Part shown: positions 1-6,434 of the stretch, in pieces
How the letters are laid out: every line of letters begins with the position of its first letter
How positions within the stretch are numbered: position 1 is the first letter of the stretch
NCBI GenBank assembly: GCA_035652315.1
Contig: DASREA010000053.1
Coordinates: 1-15,180 of the forward strand
DNA: 15,180 nucleotides
From: CANKHA01 sp035652315
GTDB taxonomy: Bacteria; Pseudomonadota; Alphaproteobacteria; Rhizobiales; Xanthobacteraceae
Direction: 5' to 3'
Notes under the pieces: model-generated
Database searches by the model: none
What the model saw: the letters and a program-made list of their open reading frames with translations, nothing else
What the model was told of the DNA's origin: nothing
Made by a program: the position numbers and the translations under genes

Positions 1-1
1 G

Positions 2-259
2 ATGCAGGACCGGATCGGCAATGCCTTCACCTACACGCTGCTGAAGCTGGGGCGAACCGAGGCAGATACCAGCGGACTGGAGCGCGCTTTCGCGGCGCGC
101 GGTGCGCCGCTGCGCATTCTCGACATTCCCGACGAGACGCCCCGCGACGTCTATGGCCACGATCTCTTGCTGTTGCGGCCCGACATGCATGTGGTCTGGC
201 GCGGAAACATTTCGTCGGAAGACCCGGAAAAATTAGTGCGGAGTGCGACAGGGAATTAG
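2..259 (+). CDS. FAD-dependent aromatic monooxygenase, C-terminal fragment
   Basis: This is the 3' end of a gene that begins before the window. The first in-frame ATG falls at base 2 only by chance. The 85 visible residues resemble the C-terminal thioredoxin-like domain of the PHBH-type flavin monooxygenases (phenol hydroxylase/MhpA-like), which hydroxylate aromatic rings with FAD, NAD(P)H and O2. The supporting motif is residues 55-68, 'LLLRPDMHVVWRGN', near the C-terminus; the 'LLRPDxHVxWRG' pattern is typical of that domain. The FAD and substrate domains are not visible, so the substrate cannot be named. The gene is GC-rich like the chromosome, and the AT-richer HNH gene starts 45 bases after its stop. 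The family call is fairly secure; the exact enzyme is unknown. Confidence 0.7.
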   Translation: MQDRIGNAFTYTLLKLGRTEADTSGLERAFAARGAPLRILDIPDETPRDVYGHDLLLLRPDMHVVWRGNISSEDPEKLVRSATGN

Positions 260-304
260 GCGCTGGCTTCGTTGTCGGGGTAGATTTGTAGATCGATCGA
301 TAAG

Positions 305-1228
305 ATGCGTCTAAAAATGAAGATACCGTGGCCCGGAAACCAGTGCATTATCTGTCTCGAAGGGGGCACCCTTTCAGCGGAGCACGTGATCCCAGAAGCC
401 TTGGGTGGCGTCCTAGAATGCAAATTTTTATGCAAGACCTGCAATAATCGCTTCGGATTAGGCTTTGAGGCTAAGGCAAAGACCGATCCGGCAATTAGGC
501 TGGCTGTTGCTAATCTGAAGTCCGAAATACCCAATATTTATTCACTGGTCGAAGATGGCCAAGAATACGTTGCTCACAGCGGACCTGCTCGCGTAAAGGC
601 GGCTTTTCGTAAGGGAGAGATAAGGCCAAAAACGTGTCGGCTCAATGATGGGTCTTTAATGGTGCCGATCAAGGATGCTCCGGGACACATCGAGCGAATG
701 CTAACAAGAGACGGGCACGATACCGACTTCGTGCGACAAGCGCTCACGGCTTTCGGGAGCGCGTCTGAAGGCAAGGAAATCGAGGTATCGAGAAACGTTA
801 GCGCCATCAACTGGCCTACACACAAGGTCGAACTCGATTTGAGCAGCAGCGTTCCGCTTAGCGAGCTTCTATTGGTGAAGATAGCCTATGAATTCTTAGC
901 GCTCATGTCCGGTAGCGCACTTTGCAATGATACTTTGCAACTAAACGAAATTAGACACGTGTTGAGGTGCAATAAACGCGAGTCAGACGCTTTCCAAATT
1001 GAACGGCTTTTTGCGCCCCAATATGCGCCGTTTCATGGGCTTTGCTTCGAAGAAAACGATCCTTACGTAAAGATTCAGATACGGCTCTTCGGCAAATTAG
1101 CCTATCGCGTCCACTTCCGACGGTTGGGATTTAATGGACCAAAGATTGTGTACACACATAACCTGAAATCGCGCGAAGAGGACGTTCGTGAGTACGGGGC
1201 CGAGCCTCACAAATCCCAGCGCGGATAA
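305..1228 (+). CDS. HNH_5-type zinc-finger nuclease-like protein
   Basis: The 307-residue protein carries an N-terminal HNH module of HNH_5 type: Cys14-x2-Cys17, then 'EHVIPEALGG' (residues 26-35, containing the conserved EH), then Cys43-x2-Cys46 followed by 'NNRFG'. In this family the four cysteines bind structural zinc, and the EH/N residues form the beta-beta-alpha metal active site that cleaves nucleic acid. Residues 60-307 match nothing I recognise; no signal peptide or membrane segment is visible. Two ATGs are possible, at 305 and 317. Neither has a clear ribosome site; an in-frame stop at 281-283 excludes starts further upstream. The gene is AT-richer than its neighbours (lines 421-480 and 901-960 are 40% and 43% G+C by count), which suggests horizontal transfer. 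It is a lone gene with no methylase or partner nearby, so a role in defence or restriction is only a guess. Confidence 0.75.
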   Translation: MRLKMKIPWPGNQCIICLEGGTLSAEHVIPEALGGVLECKFLCKTCNNRFGLGFEAKAKTDPAIRLAVANLKSEIPNIYSLVEDGQEYVAHSGPARVKAAFRKGEIRPKTCRLNDGSLMVPIKDAPGHIERMLTRDGHDTDFVRQALTAFGSASEGKEIEVSRNVSAINWPTHKVELDLSSSVPLSELLLVKIAYEFLALMSGSALCNDTLQLNEIRHVLRCNKRESDAFQIERLFAPQYAPFHGLCFEENDPYVKIQIRLFGKLAYRVHFRRLGFNGPKIVYTHNLKSREEDVREYGAEPHKSQRG

Positions 1229-1262
1229 AAAAACACAGCGCCGGCTTAGGTGGTCCGGCTCT
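1227..1262 (-). terminator. Probable intrinsic terminator of xseA
   Basis: Reading the minus strand downstream of xseA, a hairpin has arms at 1255-1259 and 1240-1244 (GCCGG/CCGGC) and a 10-base loop. After one mismatch it gains two more pairs (1261-1262 with 1237-1238). Three bases later comes a run of seven T (plus-strand A at 1227-1233). The stem is short for a terminator, so the call is tentative. The T-run overlaps the stop codon of the convergent HNH gene. Confidence 0.4.
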
Positions 1263-1304
1263 CGCGCTTGGCGCTTTGGCCGGGATTACAAAAGGCGGCA
1301 GAGC

Positions 1305-2720
1305 CTAGAACAAACTCCCCTGCCCCGAACCGCCTTTGCACGGGCGCGCCTTCTCGGGCCTAGGCGCAGCGGCAGGCGCCCCATCCGCTACCGCCCCCAC
1401 ATGTCCGTCGGAAAACTCGATGTCGAGGCGCTGACCGGACGCGACCGCGGCGGCGTTGTGCAGTGGATGGCCCGCGCCGTCGCGCACCAGCGCAAAGCCG
1501 CGCCGGAGCACCGCGCGATAGGAAAAGGCGGAAAGCAGTTGCCCGGTCGCTTTGACGCGGTCGCGGTAGCGCGCCAGCAGCACCCTTTGCGCACGCTGCC
1601 CGCGATCGCCAAGCCCGTCGAGCCGTTCCGCGGCGCGCGACAGCCGCGCACTCAAAAGCTGCGGCCCGAGCCGCGCCGCCACCCGCGACAATTGCGTGTG
1701 ATGGATTTGCGCATTGGCACGCAGCGCCCGCGGCAACCTTTCGGCCAGCCCGTCGAGCTGCTGACGCGGCGTGGCAAGGATGTCCTTGGGCAGCGCACGG
1801 GCGAGCGCGCGCAATTCCTTGCGGCGCTGTTCCATGCCGCGCTGCCAACAGACGACCTGACGGCTGCCAAGCGCGGCCGTGCGCATGATCAGTTCGGCGC
1901 GCACCGGCACCGCCATTTCCGCCGCCGCCGTCGGCGTCGGAGCGCGGCGGTCGGCGGCGAAATCGATCAGCGTGACGTCGGTTTCGTGGCCGACCGCGGA
2001 GATCAGCGGGATCATGCTTTCCGCCGCCGCGCGCACGACGATTTCCTCGTTGAAGCACCACAAATCCTCCAGCGAACCGCCGCCGCGGGCGACGATCAGC
2101 ACGTCCGGGCGCGGAATCGAGCCGCCTTGCGGCAGCGCATTGAAGCCGTGGATGGCTGCCGCGATCTGTTCCGCCGCGCCGTCGCCTTGCACCTTCACGG
2201 GCCAGACCAGCACCCGGCGCGGAAAGCGGTCGGACAGCCGGTGCAGGATGTCGCGGATCACCGCGCCAGTCGGCGAGGTAATCACCCCGACAACGTCCGG
2301 CAGGAATGGTAGAAGCTGCTTGCGCGCTTCCGCAAAGAGGCCTTCGGCGGCGAGCTTTTTCTTGCGCTCTTCGAGCAGCGCCATCAGCGCGCCGAGGCCC
2401 GCCGGCTCCAGCGTCTCAATGACGATCTGATATTTCGATTGCCCCGGATAGGTCGTGATGCGGCCGGTGACGACGACTTCCAGCCCCGCCTCCAGCTTGA
2501 TCTTGATGCGCGGAGCGCCGTTGCGCCAGATCACGCCAGCGAGGCAGGCCTTGTCGTCCTTGAGGTCGAGATAGATGTGACCGTTGGAATGGTAGCTGAC
2601 CTTGCCCAGCTCGCCGCGCACGCGCACGTAGCTGAAGCCCTCCTCAATCGTGCGCTTCAGCGCCGCCGACAGCTCGGAGACGGTCAATTCCACAACGTTC
2701 ATCAGCGGTGCGTCACTCAC
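1305..2720 (-). CDS. xseA: Exodeoxyribonuclease VII large subunit
   Basis: XseA is the catalytic subunit of exonuclease VII, which works with several copies of XseB to degrade single-stranded DNA from both ends into oligonucleotides in the cytoplasm. The 471 residues are of normal family length. An OB-fold DNA-binding domain spans roughly residues 10-105, with 'VRGELGKVSYHSNGHIY' at 34-50. The nuclease domain follows, with the conserved 'ARGGGSLEDLWCFN' at 211-224, 'GHETD' at 244-248 and 'RAPTPTAAAE' at 259-268. The C-terminal third should be helical coiled coil that binds XseB. The start chosen is a GTG at 2720. An ATG six codons in (2702) gives 'MNVVELTVSEL' and is equally possible; neither has a strong ribosome site. 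No xseB gene is present in the window. It is divergent from purD. Confidence 0.95.
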   Translation of the reverse strand: MSDAPLMNVVELTVSELSAALKRTIEEGFSYVRVRGELGKVSYHSNGHIYLDLKDDKACLAGVIWRNGAPRIKIKLEAGLEVVVTGRITTYPGQSKYQIVIETLEPAGLGALMALLEERKKKLAAEGLFAEARKQLLPFLPDVVGVITSPTGAVIRDILHRLSDRFPRRVLVWPVKVQGDGAAEQIAAAIHGFNALPQGGSIPRPDVLIVARGGGSLEDLWCFNEEIVVRAAAESMIPLISAVGHETDVTLIDFAADRRAPTPTAAAEMAVPVRAELIMRTAALGSRQVVCWQRGMEQRRKELRALARALPKDILATPRQQLDGLAERLPRALRANAQIHHTQLSRVAARLGPQLLSARLSRAAERLDGLGDRGQRAQRVLLARYRDRVKATGQLLSAFSYRAVLRRGFALVRDGAGHPLHNAAAVASGQRLDIEFSDGHVGAVADGAPAAAPRPEKARPCKGGSGQGSLF

Positions 2721-2734
2721 GGGGGCCGAATCTC

Positions 2735-2762
2735 TTGCGATGGTCGGGGCTCATGCTACACC
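2735..2762 (+). promoter_or_regulatory. Possible purD promoter
   Basis: TTGCGA at 2735-2740 and TACACC at 2757-2762, 16 bases apart, loosely fit the -35 and -10 boxes of a housekeeping sigma factor in the xseA/purD divergent gap. If it is real, the 79-bp repeat at 2770-2848 lies inside the purD leader RNA. The match is weak, and it is inferred from position as much as sequence. Confidence 0.25.
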
Positions 2763-2769
2763 ACTCCTG

Positions 2770-2848
2770 TCGTCATTGCCGGGCTTGACCCGGCAATCCA
2801 GCTTTTCGTGAAGGAGATGGATGCCCGGATCAAGTCCGGGCATGACGA
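2770..2848. repeat. Interspersed double-palindrome repeat (REP-like)
   Basis: This 79-bp element is bounded by a 7-bp terminal inverted repeat, TCGTCAT (2770-2776) and ATGACGA (2842-2848). Inside are two perfect 9-bp hairpins, each with a 5-base loop: ATTGCCGGG/CCCGGCAAT (2775-2783 with 2789-2797) and ATGCCCGGA/TCCGGGCAT (2821-2829 with 2835-2843). From memory of the group, near-identical elements recur in large numbers in Bradyrhizobium, Rhodopseudomonas and relatives; read as protein they give the peptide 'AGLDPAIQ', often mis-annotated as part of genes. The copy lies between divergent xseA and purD, and its second hairpin ends only seven bases before the purD ribosome site. Copy number cannot be seen from this window. 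Confidence 0.85.
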
Positions 2849-2850
2849 AT

Positions 2851-2855
2851 AGGGA
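2851..2855 (+). promoter_or_regulatory. Ribosome binding site deciding the purD start
   Basis: AGGGA sits six bases before the ATG at 2862. It would directly abut the earlier in-frame ATG at 2856, leaving no spacing. This supports the start at 2862, which also gives the usual PurD N-terminus 'MNILLLGAGG'. Confidence 0.65.
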
Positions 2856-2861
2856 ATGGGC

Positions 2862-4124
2862 ATGAACATCCTTCTTCTCGGCGCCGGCGGGCGCGAACAT
2901 GCGCTGGCCTGGAAGATCGCGGCAAGCCCGCTGGTCGAGCGGCTCTATTGCGCGCCGGGTAATGCCGGGATCGCGAAAGATGCGGAATTGGTAGACCTCA
3001 ACATTGGCGATCATCAGGCGGTCATCGCTTTCTGCCGCGCCAACGGGATTGATCTCGTCGTGGTCGGACCGGAAGGGCCGCTTTGCGCCGGGATCGTTGA
3101 TGATTTGGAAGTGGCCGGCATCAAGGCCTTCGGCCCGAGCAAAAAATCTGCGCGCCTCGAAGGCTCCAAAGGCTTCACCAAGGATCTCTGCAAGCAGAAC
3201 GATATTCCCACCGCCACCTATGAGCGGTTCCGCGATGCCGGCGCCGCGAGGGCCTATGTGCGCCACCAGGGTGTGCCCATCGTTATCAAGGCCGACGGTC
3301 TCGCCGCCGGCAAAGGCGTCGTGGTGGCGATGACCTCGAAAGAAGCGGAGGCCGCGCTCGACATGATCTTCGGCGGCAGCCTCGGCGAGGCCGGCGCCGA
3401 AGTCGTGATCGAAGAATTTCTGCGCGGCGAGGAAGCCTCCTTCTTCGTGCTGTGCGACGGCGAGAACGCCATCCCGCTTGCCACCGCGCAGGACCACAAG
3501 CGCGCCTTCGATAACGACCAGGGACCAAACACTGGCGGCATGGGCGCTTATTCTCCGGCGCCCGTGGTCACGCCTGCGATTGCCGCCCGCGTCATGGACG
3601 AGATCGTGCAGCCGACGCTGCGCGCCATGAAGGCGATGGGCGCGTCCTACAAAGGGGTGCTCTATGCCGGACTGATGCTGACTGCGGAGGGACCGAAGCT
3701 GATCGAATACAACGTGCGCTTCGGCGATCCGGAGTGTCAGGTGCTGATGTTGCGGCTGATGTCCGATCTCGTGCCCGCGCTCGTCGCCGCCTGCGACGGC
3801 ATGCTGAAGAATTTCGATCTGCGCTGGTATCCCGATTTTGCACTCACCGTCGTCATGGCGGCCAAGGGCTATCCGGGCAGCTATGCCAAAGGCACGGTGA
3901 TCGACGGCTTGGACGAAGCCGCCGCGGTCGAGGGCGTGGAGATTTTTCATGCCGGCACCAAGCTGCAAGACGGCAAGCTCGTCGCCAATGGCGGCCGCGT
4001 GCTTAACGTCTGCGCGCGCGGCAAGACGGTGGGGGAAGCGCAGCAGCGCGCCTATGCCGCCGTCGACAAAATCCGCTGGGCCGACGGTTTCTGCCGAAGG
4101 GATATAGGCAAGCGGGCGATCTAA
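2862..4124 (+). CDS. purD: Phosphoribosylamine-glycine ligase (GAR synthetase)
   Basis: PurD catalyses the second step of de novo purine synthesis: 5-phosphoribosylamine + glycine + ATP give glycinamide ribonucleotide. The cytoplasmic protein has 420 residues, the usual length. The N-terminal domain opens with 'GAGGREHAL' (7-15). The ATP-grasp domain includes 'IKADGLAAGKGVVV' (142-155), the signature 'DNDQGPNTGGMGAYSP' (217-232) and the metal-binding 'EYNVRFGDPECQ' (282-293). The C-terminal domain is complete. The start at 2862 is chosen over the in-frame ATG at 2856 because of ribosome-site spacing. It stands alone between two different palindromic repeats, divergent from xseA and convergent with tadA, with no other pur gene in view. 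Confidence 0.97.
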   Translation: MNILLLGAGGREHALAWKIAASPLVERLYCAPGNAGIAKDAELVDLNIGDHQAVIAFCRANGIDLVVVGPEGPLCAGIVDDLEVAGIKAFGPSKKSARLEGSKGFTKDLCKQNDIPTATYERFRDAGAARAYVRHQGVPIVIKADGLAAGKGVVVAMTSKEAEAALDMIFGGSLGEAGAEVVIEEFLRGEEASFFVLCDGENAIPLATAQDHKRAFDNDQGPNTGGMGAYSPAPVVTPAIAARVMDEIVQPTLRAMKAMGASYKGVLYAGLMLTAEGPKLIEYNVRFGDPECQVLMLRLMSDLVPALVAACDGMLKNFDLRWYPDFALTVVMAAKGYPGSYAKGTVIDGLDEAAAVEGVEIFHAGTKLQDGKLVANGGRVLNVCARGKTVGEAQQRAYAAVDKIRWADGFCRRDIGKRAI

Positions 4125-4128
4125 TTTT

Positions 4129-4223
4129 GATCCTCATGGTGAGGAGCGTCGCGAAGCGGCGCTTCTCGAACCCTGAGGCCTCATCTTTGAGACCTGCGGC
4201 GCGGGCTCCTCAGGATGAGGATC
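4129..4223. repeat. Long palindromic interspersed repeat between purD and tadA
   Basis: This 95-bp element can fold almost end to end. The outer arms GATCCTCAT (4129-4137) and ATGAGGATC (4215-4223) are perfect. After a 3x3 internal loop, GAGGAGC (4141-4147) pairs with GCTCCTC (4205-4211). At the tip, TCTCGAA (4164-4170) pairs with TTTGAGA (4186-4192) with one G-U pair, around the perfect palindrome TGAGGCCTCA (4174-4183). It resembles a second family of repeats that I recall being frequent in Bradyrhizobium-like genomes ('CCTCATGGTGAGGAG...'). It fills the gap between the convergent 3' ends of purD and tadA, where it could shield or end both transcripts. It is unrelated to the element at 2770-2848. 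Confidence 0.8.
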
Positions 4224-4230
4224 GTGGTAC

Positions 4231-4671
4231 TTACCGCCGTACCGCGAAAAAATCCCGCAGCAGGCCTGCGGCTTCGCTTTCGCCGACGCCGGCATAGACC
4301 TCCGGACGGTGGTGACAGGTGGGCGCGGAGAAGAAGCGGACGCCGTTTTCCACCGCCCCGCCTTTGGGATCGGGCGCGCCATAGTAGAGCCGCCGGAGGC
4401 GGGCGAAGGACATGGCCGCGGCGCACATGGTGCAGGGCTCCAGCGTGACATAGAGATCGCAGTCCGCGAGCCGCTCGGAGCCGAGCGCGGCGGCGGCGGC
4501 GCGCAGGGCCAGCAATTCGGCATGAGCGGTCGGGTCGCGGTCAGCGACCGTGCGGTTGCCGGCGCGCGCAACAACCGCGCCTTCGCGGACGATGACGCAG
4601 CCGACCGGGACCTCGCCGCGCGCCTGCGCGGCACGCGCTTCTTCCAGGGCTATGTCCATGAACGAGGGCAT
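4231..4671 (-). CDS. tadA: tRNA-specific adenosine deaminase
   Basis: TadA deaminates adenosine 34 of tRNA-Arg(ACG) to inosine, letting one tRNA read several CGN codons; it acts as a cytoplasmic homodimer. The 146 residues show the full cytidine/adenosine deaminase zinc site: 'HAE' at 50-52 (His zinc ligand, Glu proton shuttle) and 'PCTMC' at 79-83 (two Cys ligands). 'VPVGCVIV' (21-28) and 'GAVENG' (105-110) are also typical. The start at 4671 has GGAA seven bases upstream and is preferred over the ATG at 4659, which has none. The stop lies eight bases from the long repeat. It is divergent from the pseudouridine synthase gene, with 57 bases between their start codons. Confidence 0.95.
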   Translation of the reverse strand: MPSFMDIALEEARAAQARGEVPVGCVIVREGAVVARAGNRTVADRDPTAHAELLALRAAAAALGSERLADCDLYVTLEPCTMCAAAMSFARLRRLYYGAPDPKGGAVENGVRFFSAPTCHHRPEVYAGVGESEAAGLLRDFFAVRR

Positions 4672-4694
4672 TCGTGCTTTCCGCGAGCGGGTCT

Positions 4695-4723
4695 GCTATC
4701 AGGCAACATCTTATCGACGACAA
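4695..4723 (-). promoter_or_regulatory. Possible tadA promoter
   Basis: On the minus strand TTGTCG (4723-4718) and GATAGC (4700-4695) are separated by 17 bases, the ideal spacing, in the short gap between divergent tadA and the pseudouridine synthase gene. Transcription would begin about 20 bases before the tadA start. The boxes match the housekeeping consensus only partly. Confidence 0.3.
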
Positions 4724-4728
4724 CCGCC

Positions 4729-5790
4729 ATGCCCGACAAGAGAAACAATCGCGGAAAGCCGCAACGGCGCGCCCAGGCAAAGCCCGATCCGCGGCGCCCA
4801 GCGAAATCCGCCGCGCGCATCGCCAAGGTGATCGCGCGCGCCGGCCTCTGCTCGCGCCGCGATGCGGAAGAGTGGATCGCGGCGGGCCGCGTCGCGGTCA
4901 ACGGCGCGGCGATTTCTTCTCCCGCGCTTAATGTCCGCCCGAGCGACAAGATCACCGTCGACGGCGCCCCGCTGCCGCAGCGCGAGCGCACGCGGCTTTT
5001 CCTCTATCACAAGCGGCGCGGGCTGGTGACCACGCATGCCGATCCGGAAGGCCGCCCCACCATCTTCAACGGGCTGCCGAAGAACCTGCCGCGGCTGATC
5101 AGCGTCGGCCGGCTCGATTTCAACACCGAAGGGCTGCTGCTGCTCACCAACGACGGCGGCCTCGCCCGCGTGCTGGAACTGCCGCAGACCGGCTGGCTGC
5201 GCCGCTATCGCGTGCGCGCACTCGGCCGCGTCACACAGGGGCAGCTTGATGCTTTGCGCGGCGGCGTCGAGATCGGCGGCATACACTACGGGCCGATCGA
5301 AGCCACCTTCGACCGCGAGCAAGGCGCCAATGTCTGGCTCACCATCGCCATTCGCGAAGGCAAGAACCGCGAGGTGCGCAACGTCATGGAGCATCTCGGC
5401 CTGAAGGTGAACCGGCTCATCCGCGTTTCCTTCGGCCCGTTCCAGCTCGGCGAATTGCGCGAAGGCGCGGTGGAGGAAGTGAGGACGCGCACGCTGCGCG
5501 ACCAGCTCGGCGAGCGCATCGCAGCGCAGGCGGGTGCGGATTTCGAAGGGCCGATCATGGCGCGGGAACAAGCACCGAAAGCGGTTGCTCGTCATTCCGG
5601 GGCGCCGCATGAGCGCCAAGCAGCGCGCATCTCCCGCAACGACATCATCGCCGACCGGCGCGGGCGAAAGATCCCAGTCACCCGCACGCGTATGGAAAAA
5701 CCGGAGCGTTCACTCCACGCACCGAAACACCGCGGCAAGCCGCGCCGGCCCGACCGCAGCCGCGGCCCGCGCCCGTCAAGGCCGCGCTGA
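4729..5790 (+). CDS. rluB: RsuA/RluB-family rRNA pseudouridine synthase
   Basis: The enzyme isomerises specific uridines in ribosomal RNA to pseudouridine. The 353-residue protein has a basic N-terminal leader (1-28), an S4 RNA-binding domain at about 30-80 ('KVIARAGLCSRRDAEEWI'), then the RsuA-type catalytic domain. Its signature 'GRLDFNTEGLLLLTNDG' (127-143) holds the catalytic Asp130; 'REGKNREVRNVMEHLGLKV' (209-227) is the second family motif. Residues about 275-353 are a low-complexity Arg/Lys/Pro-rich tail. The family and tail favour an RluB-type (23S rRNA) enzyme, but the site cannot be proved from sequence. The frame stays open far upstream, antisense to tadA; the ATG at 4729 is chosen because the S4 domain follows it and it clears tadA. 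The stop overlaps rsmD by one base (TGATG). Confidence 0.9.
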   Translation: MPDKRNNRGKPQRRAQAKPDPRRPAKSAARIAKVIARAGLCSRRDAEEWIAAGRVAVNGAAISSPALNVRPSDKITVDGAPLPQRERTRLFLYHKRRGLVTTHADPEGRPTIFNGLPKNLPRLISVGRLDFNTEGLLLLTNDGGLARVLELPQTGWLRRYRVRALGRVTQGQLDALRGGVEIGGIHYGPIEATFDREQGANVWLTIAIREGKNREVRNVMEHLGLKVNRLIRVSFGPFQLGELREGAVEEVRTRTLRDQLGERIAAQAGADFEGPIMAREQAPKAVARHSGAPHERQAARISRNDIIADRRGRKIPVTRTRMEKPERSLHAPKHRGKPRRPDRSRGPRPSRPR

Positions 5791-6338
5791 TGCGCGTGGT
5801 CGGCGGACGCTTGCGCGGGCGCGCGCTCTCCGGGCCGAAGGCGCCAGGCATTCGCCCCACCGCCGACCGCCTGCGCGAAGCGCTATTCAACATTCTGATC
5901 CATGCCTACAGCGATCCGGTCAGCGGCGCGCGCGTGCTCGATCTCTTTGCCGGCACTGGCGCGCTCGGCATCGAGGCGCTGTCGCGCGGCGCGGCTTTCG
6001 TGCTGTTCGTCGATAATGGCGCCGAGGCGCGTGCGTCGCTGCGCGCCAATATCGAGGCGCTCGGTCTCGGCGGCGTCAGCAAGGTCTTCCGGCGCGATGC
6101 CACGCAACCCGGCGCGGCTCACCTGCCGCCCTTCTCACTGGTCTTTGCCGATCCGCCCTACGGCAAAGGTCTGGCGGAGAAGGCTCTGGTCAGCGCGCGC
6201 GAAGGCGGCTGGCTGCAACCCGATGCGCTGGTCGTGGTCGAGGAAACCAAGGCTCGATTCGCAGCGCCGCAAGGCTTTGAGGAACTCGAACGCCGCATTT
6301 ACGACGACACGGAGCTGGTGTTCTTGCGGTTGTCGTGA
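5790..6338 (+). CDS. rsmD: 16S rRNA (guanine(966)-N(2))-methyltransferase
   Basis: RsmD methylates N2 of G966 in 16S rRNA with S-adenosylmethionine during small-subunit assembly. The 182 residues match the family length. The N-terminus 'MRVVGGRLRGRAL' and 'IRPTADRLREALFNIL' (21-36) are diagnostic. The SAM-binding motif I is 'DLFAGTGALG' (51-60) and the catalytic motif IV is 'DPPYG' (121-125). Its start codon shares one base with the stop of the pseudouridine synthase gene (TGATG), so the two rRNA-modifying enzymes are probably translationally coupled. It converges on the small repeat protein gene at 6435-6617; I see nothing identifiable in the 96 bases between them. Confidence 0.95.
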   Translation: MRVVGGRLRGRALSGPKAPGIRPTADRLREALFNILIHAYSDPVSGARVLDLFAGTGALGIEALSRGAAFVLFVDNGAEARASLRANIEALGLGGVSKVFRRDATQPGAAHLPPFSLVFADPPYGKGLAEKALVSAREGGWLQPDALVVVEETKARFAAPQGFEELERRIYDDTELVFLRLS

Positions 6339-6434
6339 ACCTGAAGCCTAAATGGGCGGCACGCCAAGGGCCGACCCAAGCGGCTCCCGCGCGCATCGGA
6401 TTCGGGACAGCCTCGCTTCGCAATGGCGGCAATA

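Noticed and set aside
291..301. GATCGATCGAT palindrome just before the HNH gene as an operator or insertion scar
   Set aside because: It is too short, has no second copy at the other end of the gene, and is common by chance.
1188..2312. Plus-strand frame of 374 codons opposite xseA
   Set aside because: It has extreme Arg/Gln content with no family resemblance and is the mirror of the xseA reading frame.
2751..3968. Minus-strand frame of 405 codons opposite purD
   Set aside because: It starts inside purD and its end is the translated palindromic repeat ('MPGLDPGIH'), a well-known false coding signal; purD itself is unmistakable.
4309..4728. N-terminal extension of the pseudouridine synthase across tadA
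   Set aside because: The frame is open, but the added residues are antisense to tadA and carry no domain; the S4 domain begins after the ATG at 4729.
4711..5619. Minus-strand frame of 302 codons opposite the pseudouridine synthase
   Set aside because: It has an Ala/Asp/Arg-rich composition without recognisable motifs, antisense to a confident gene.
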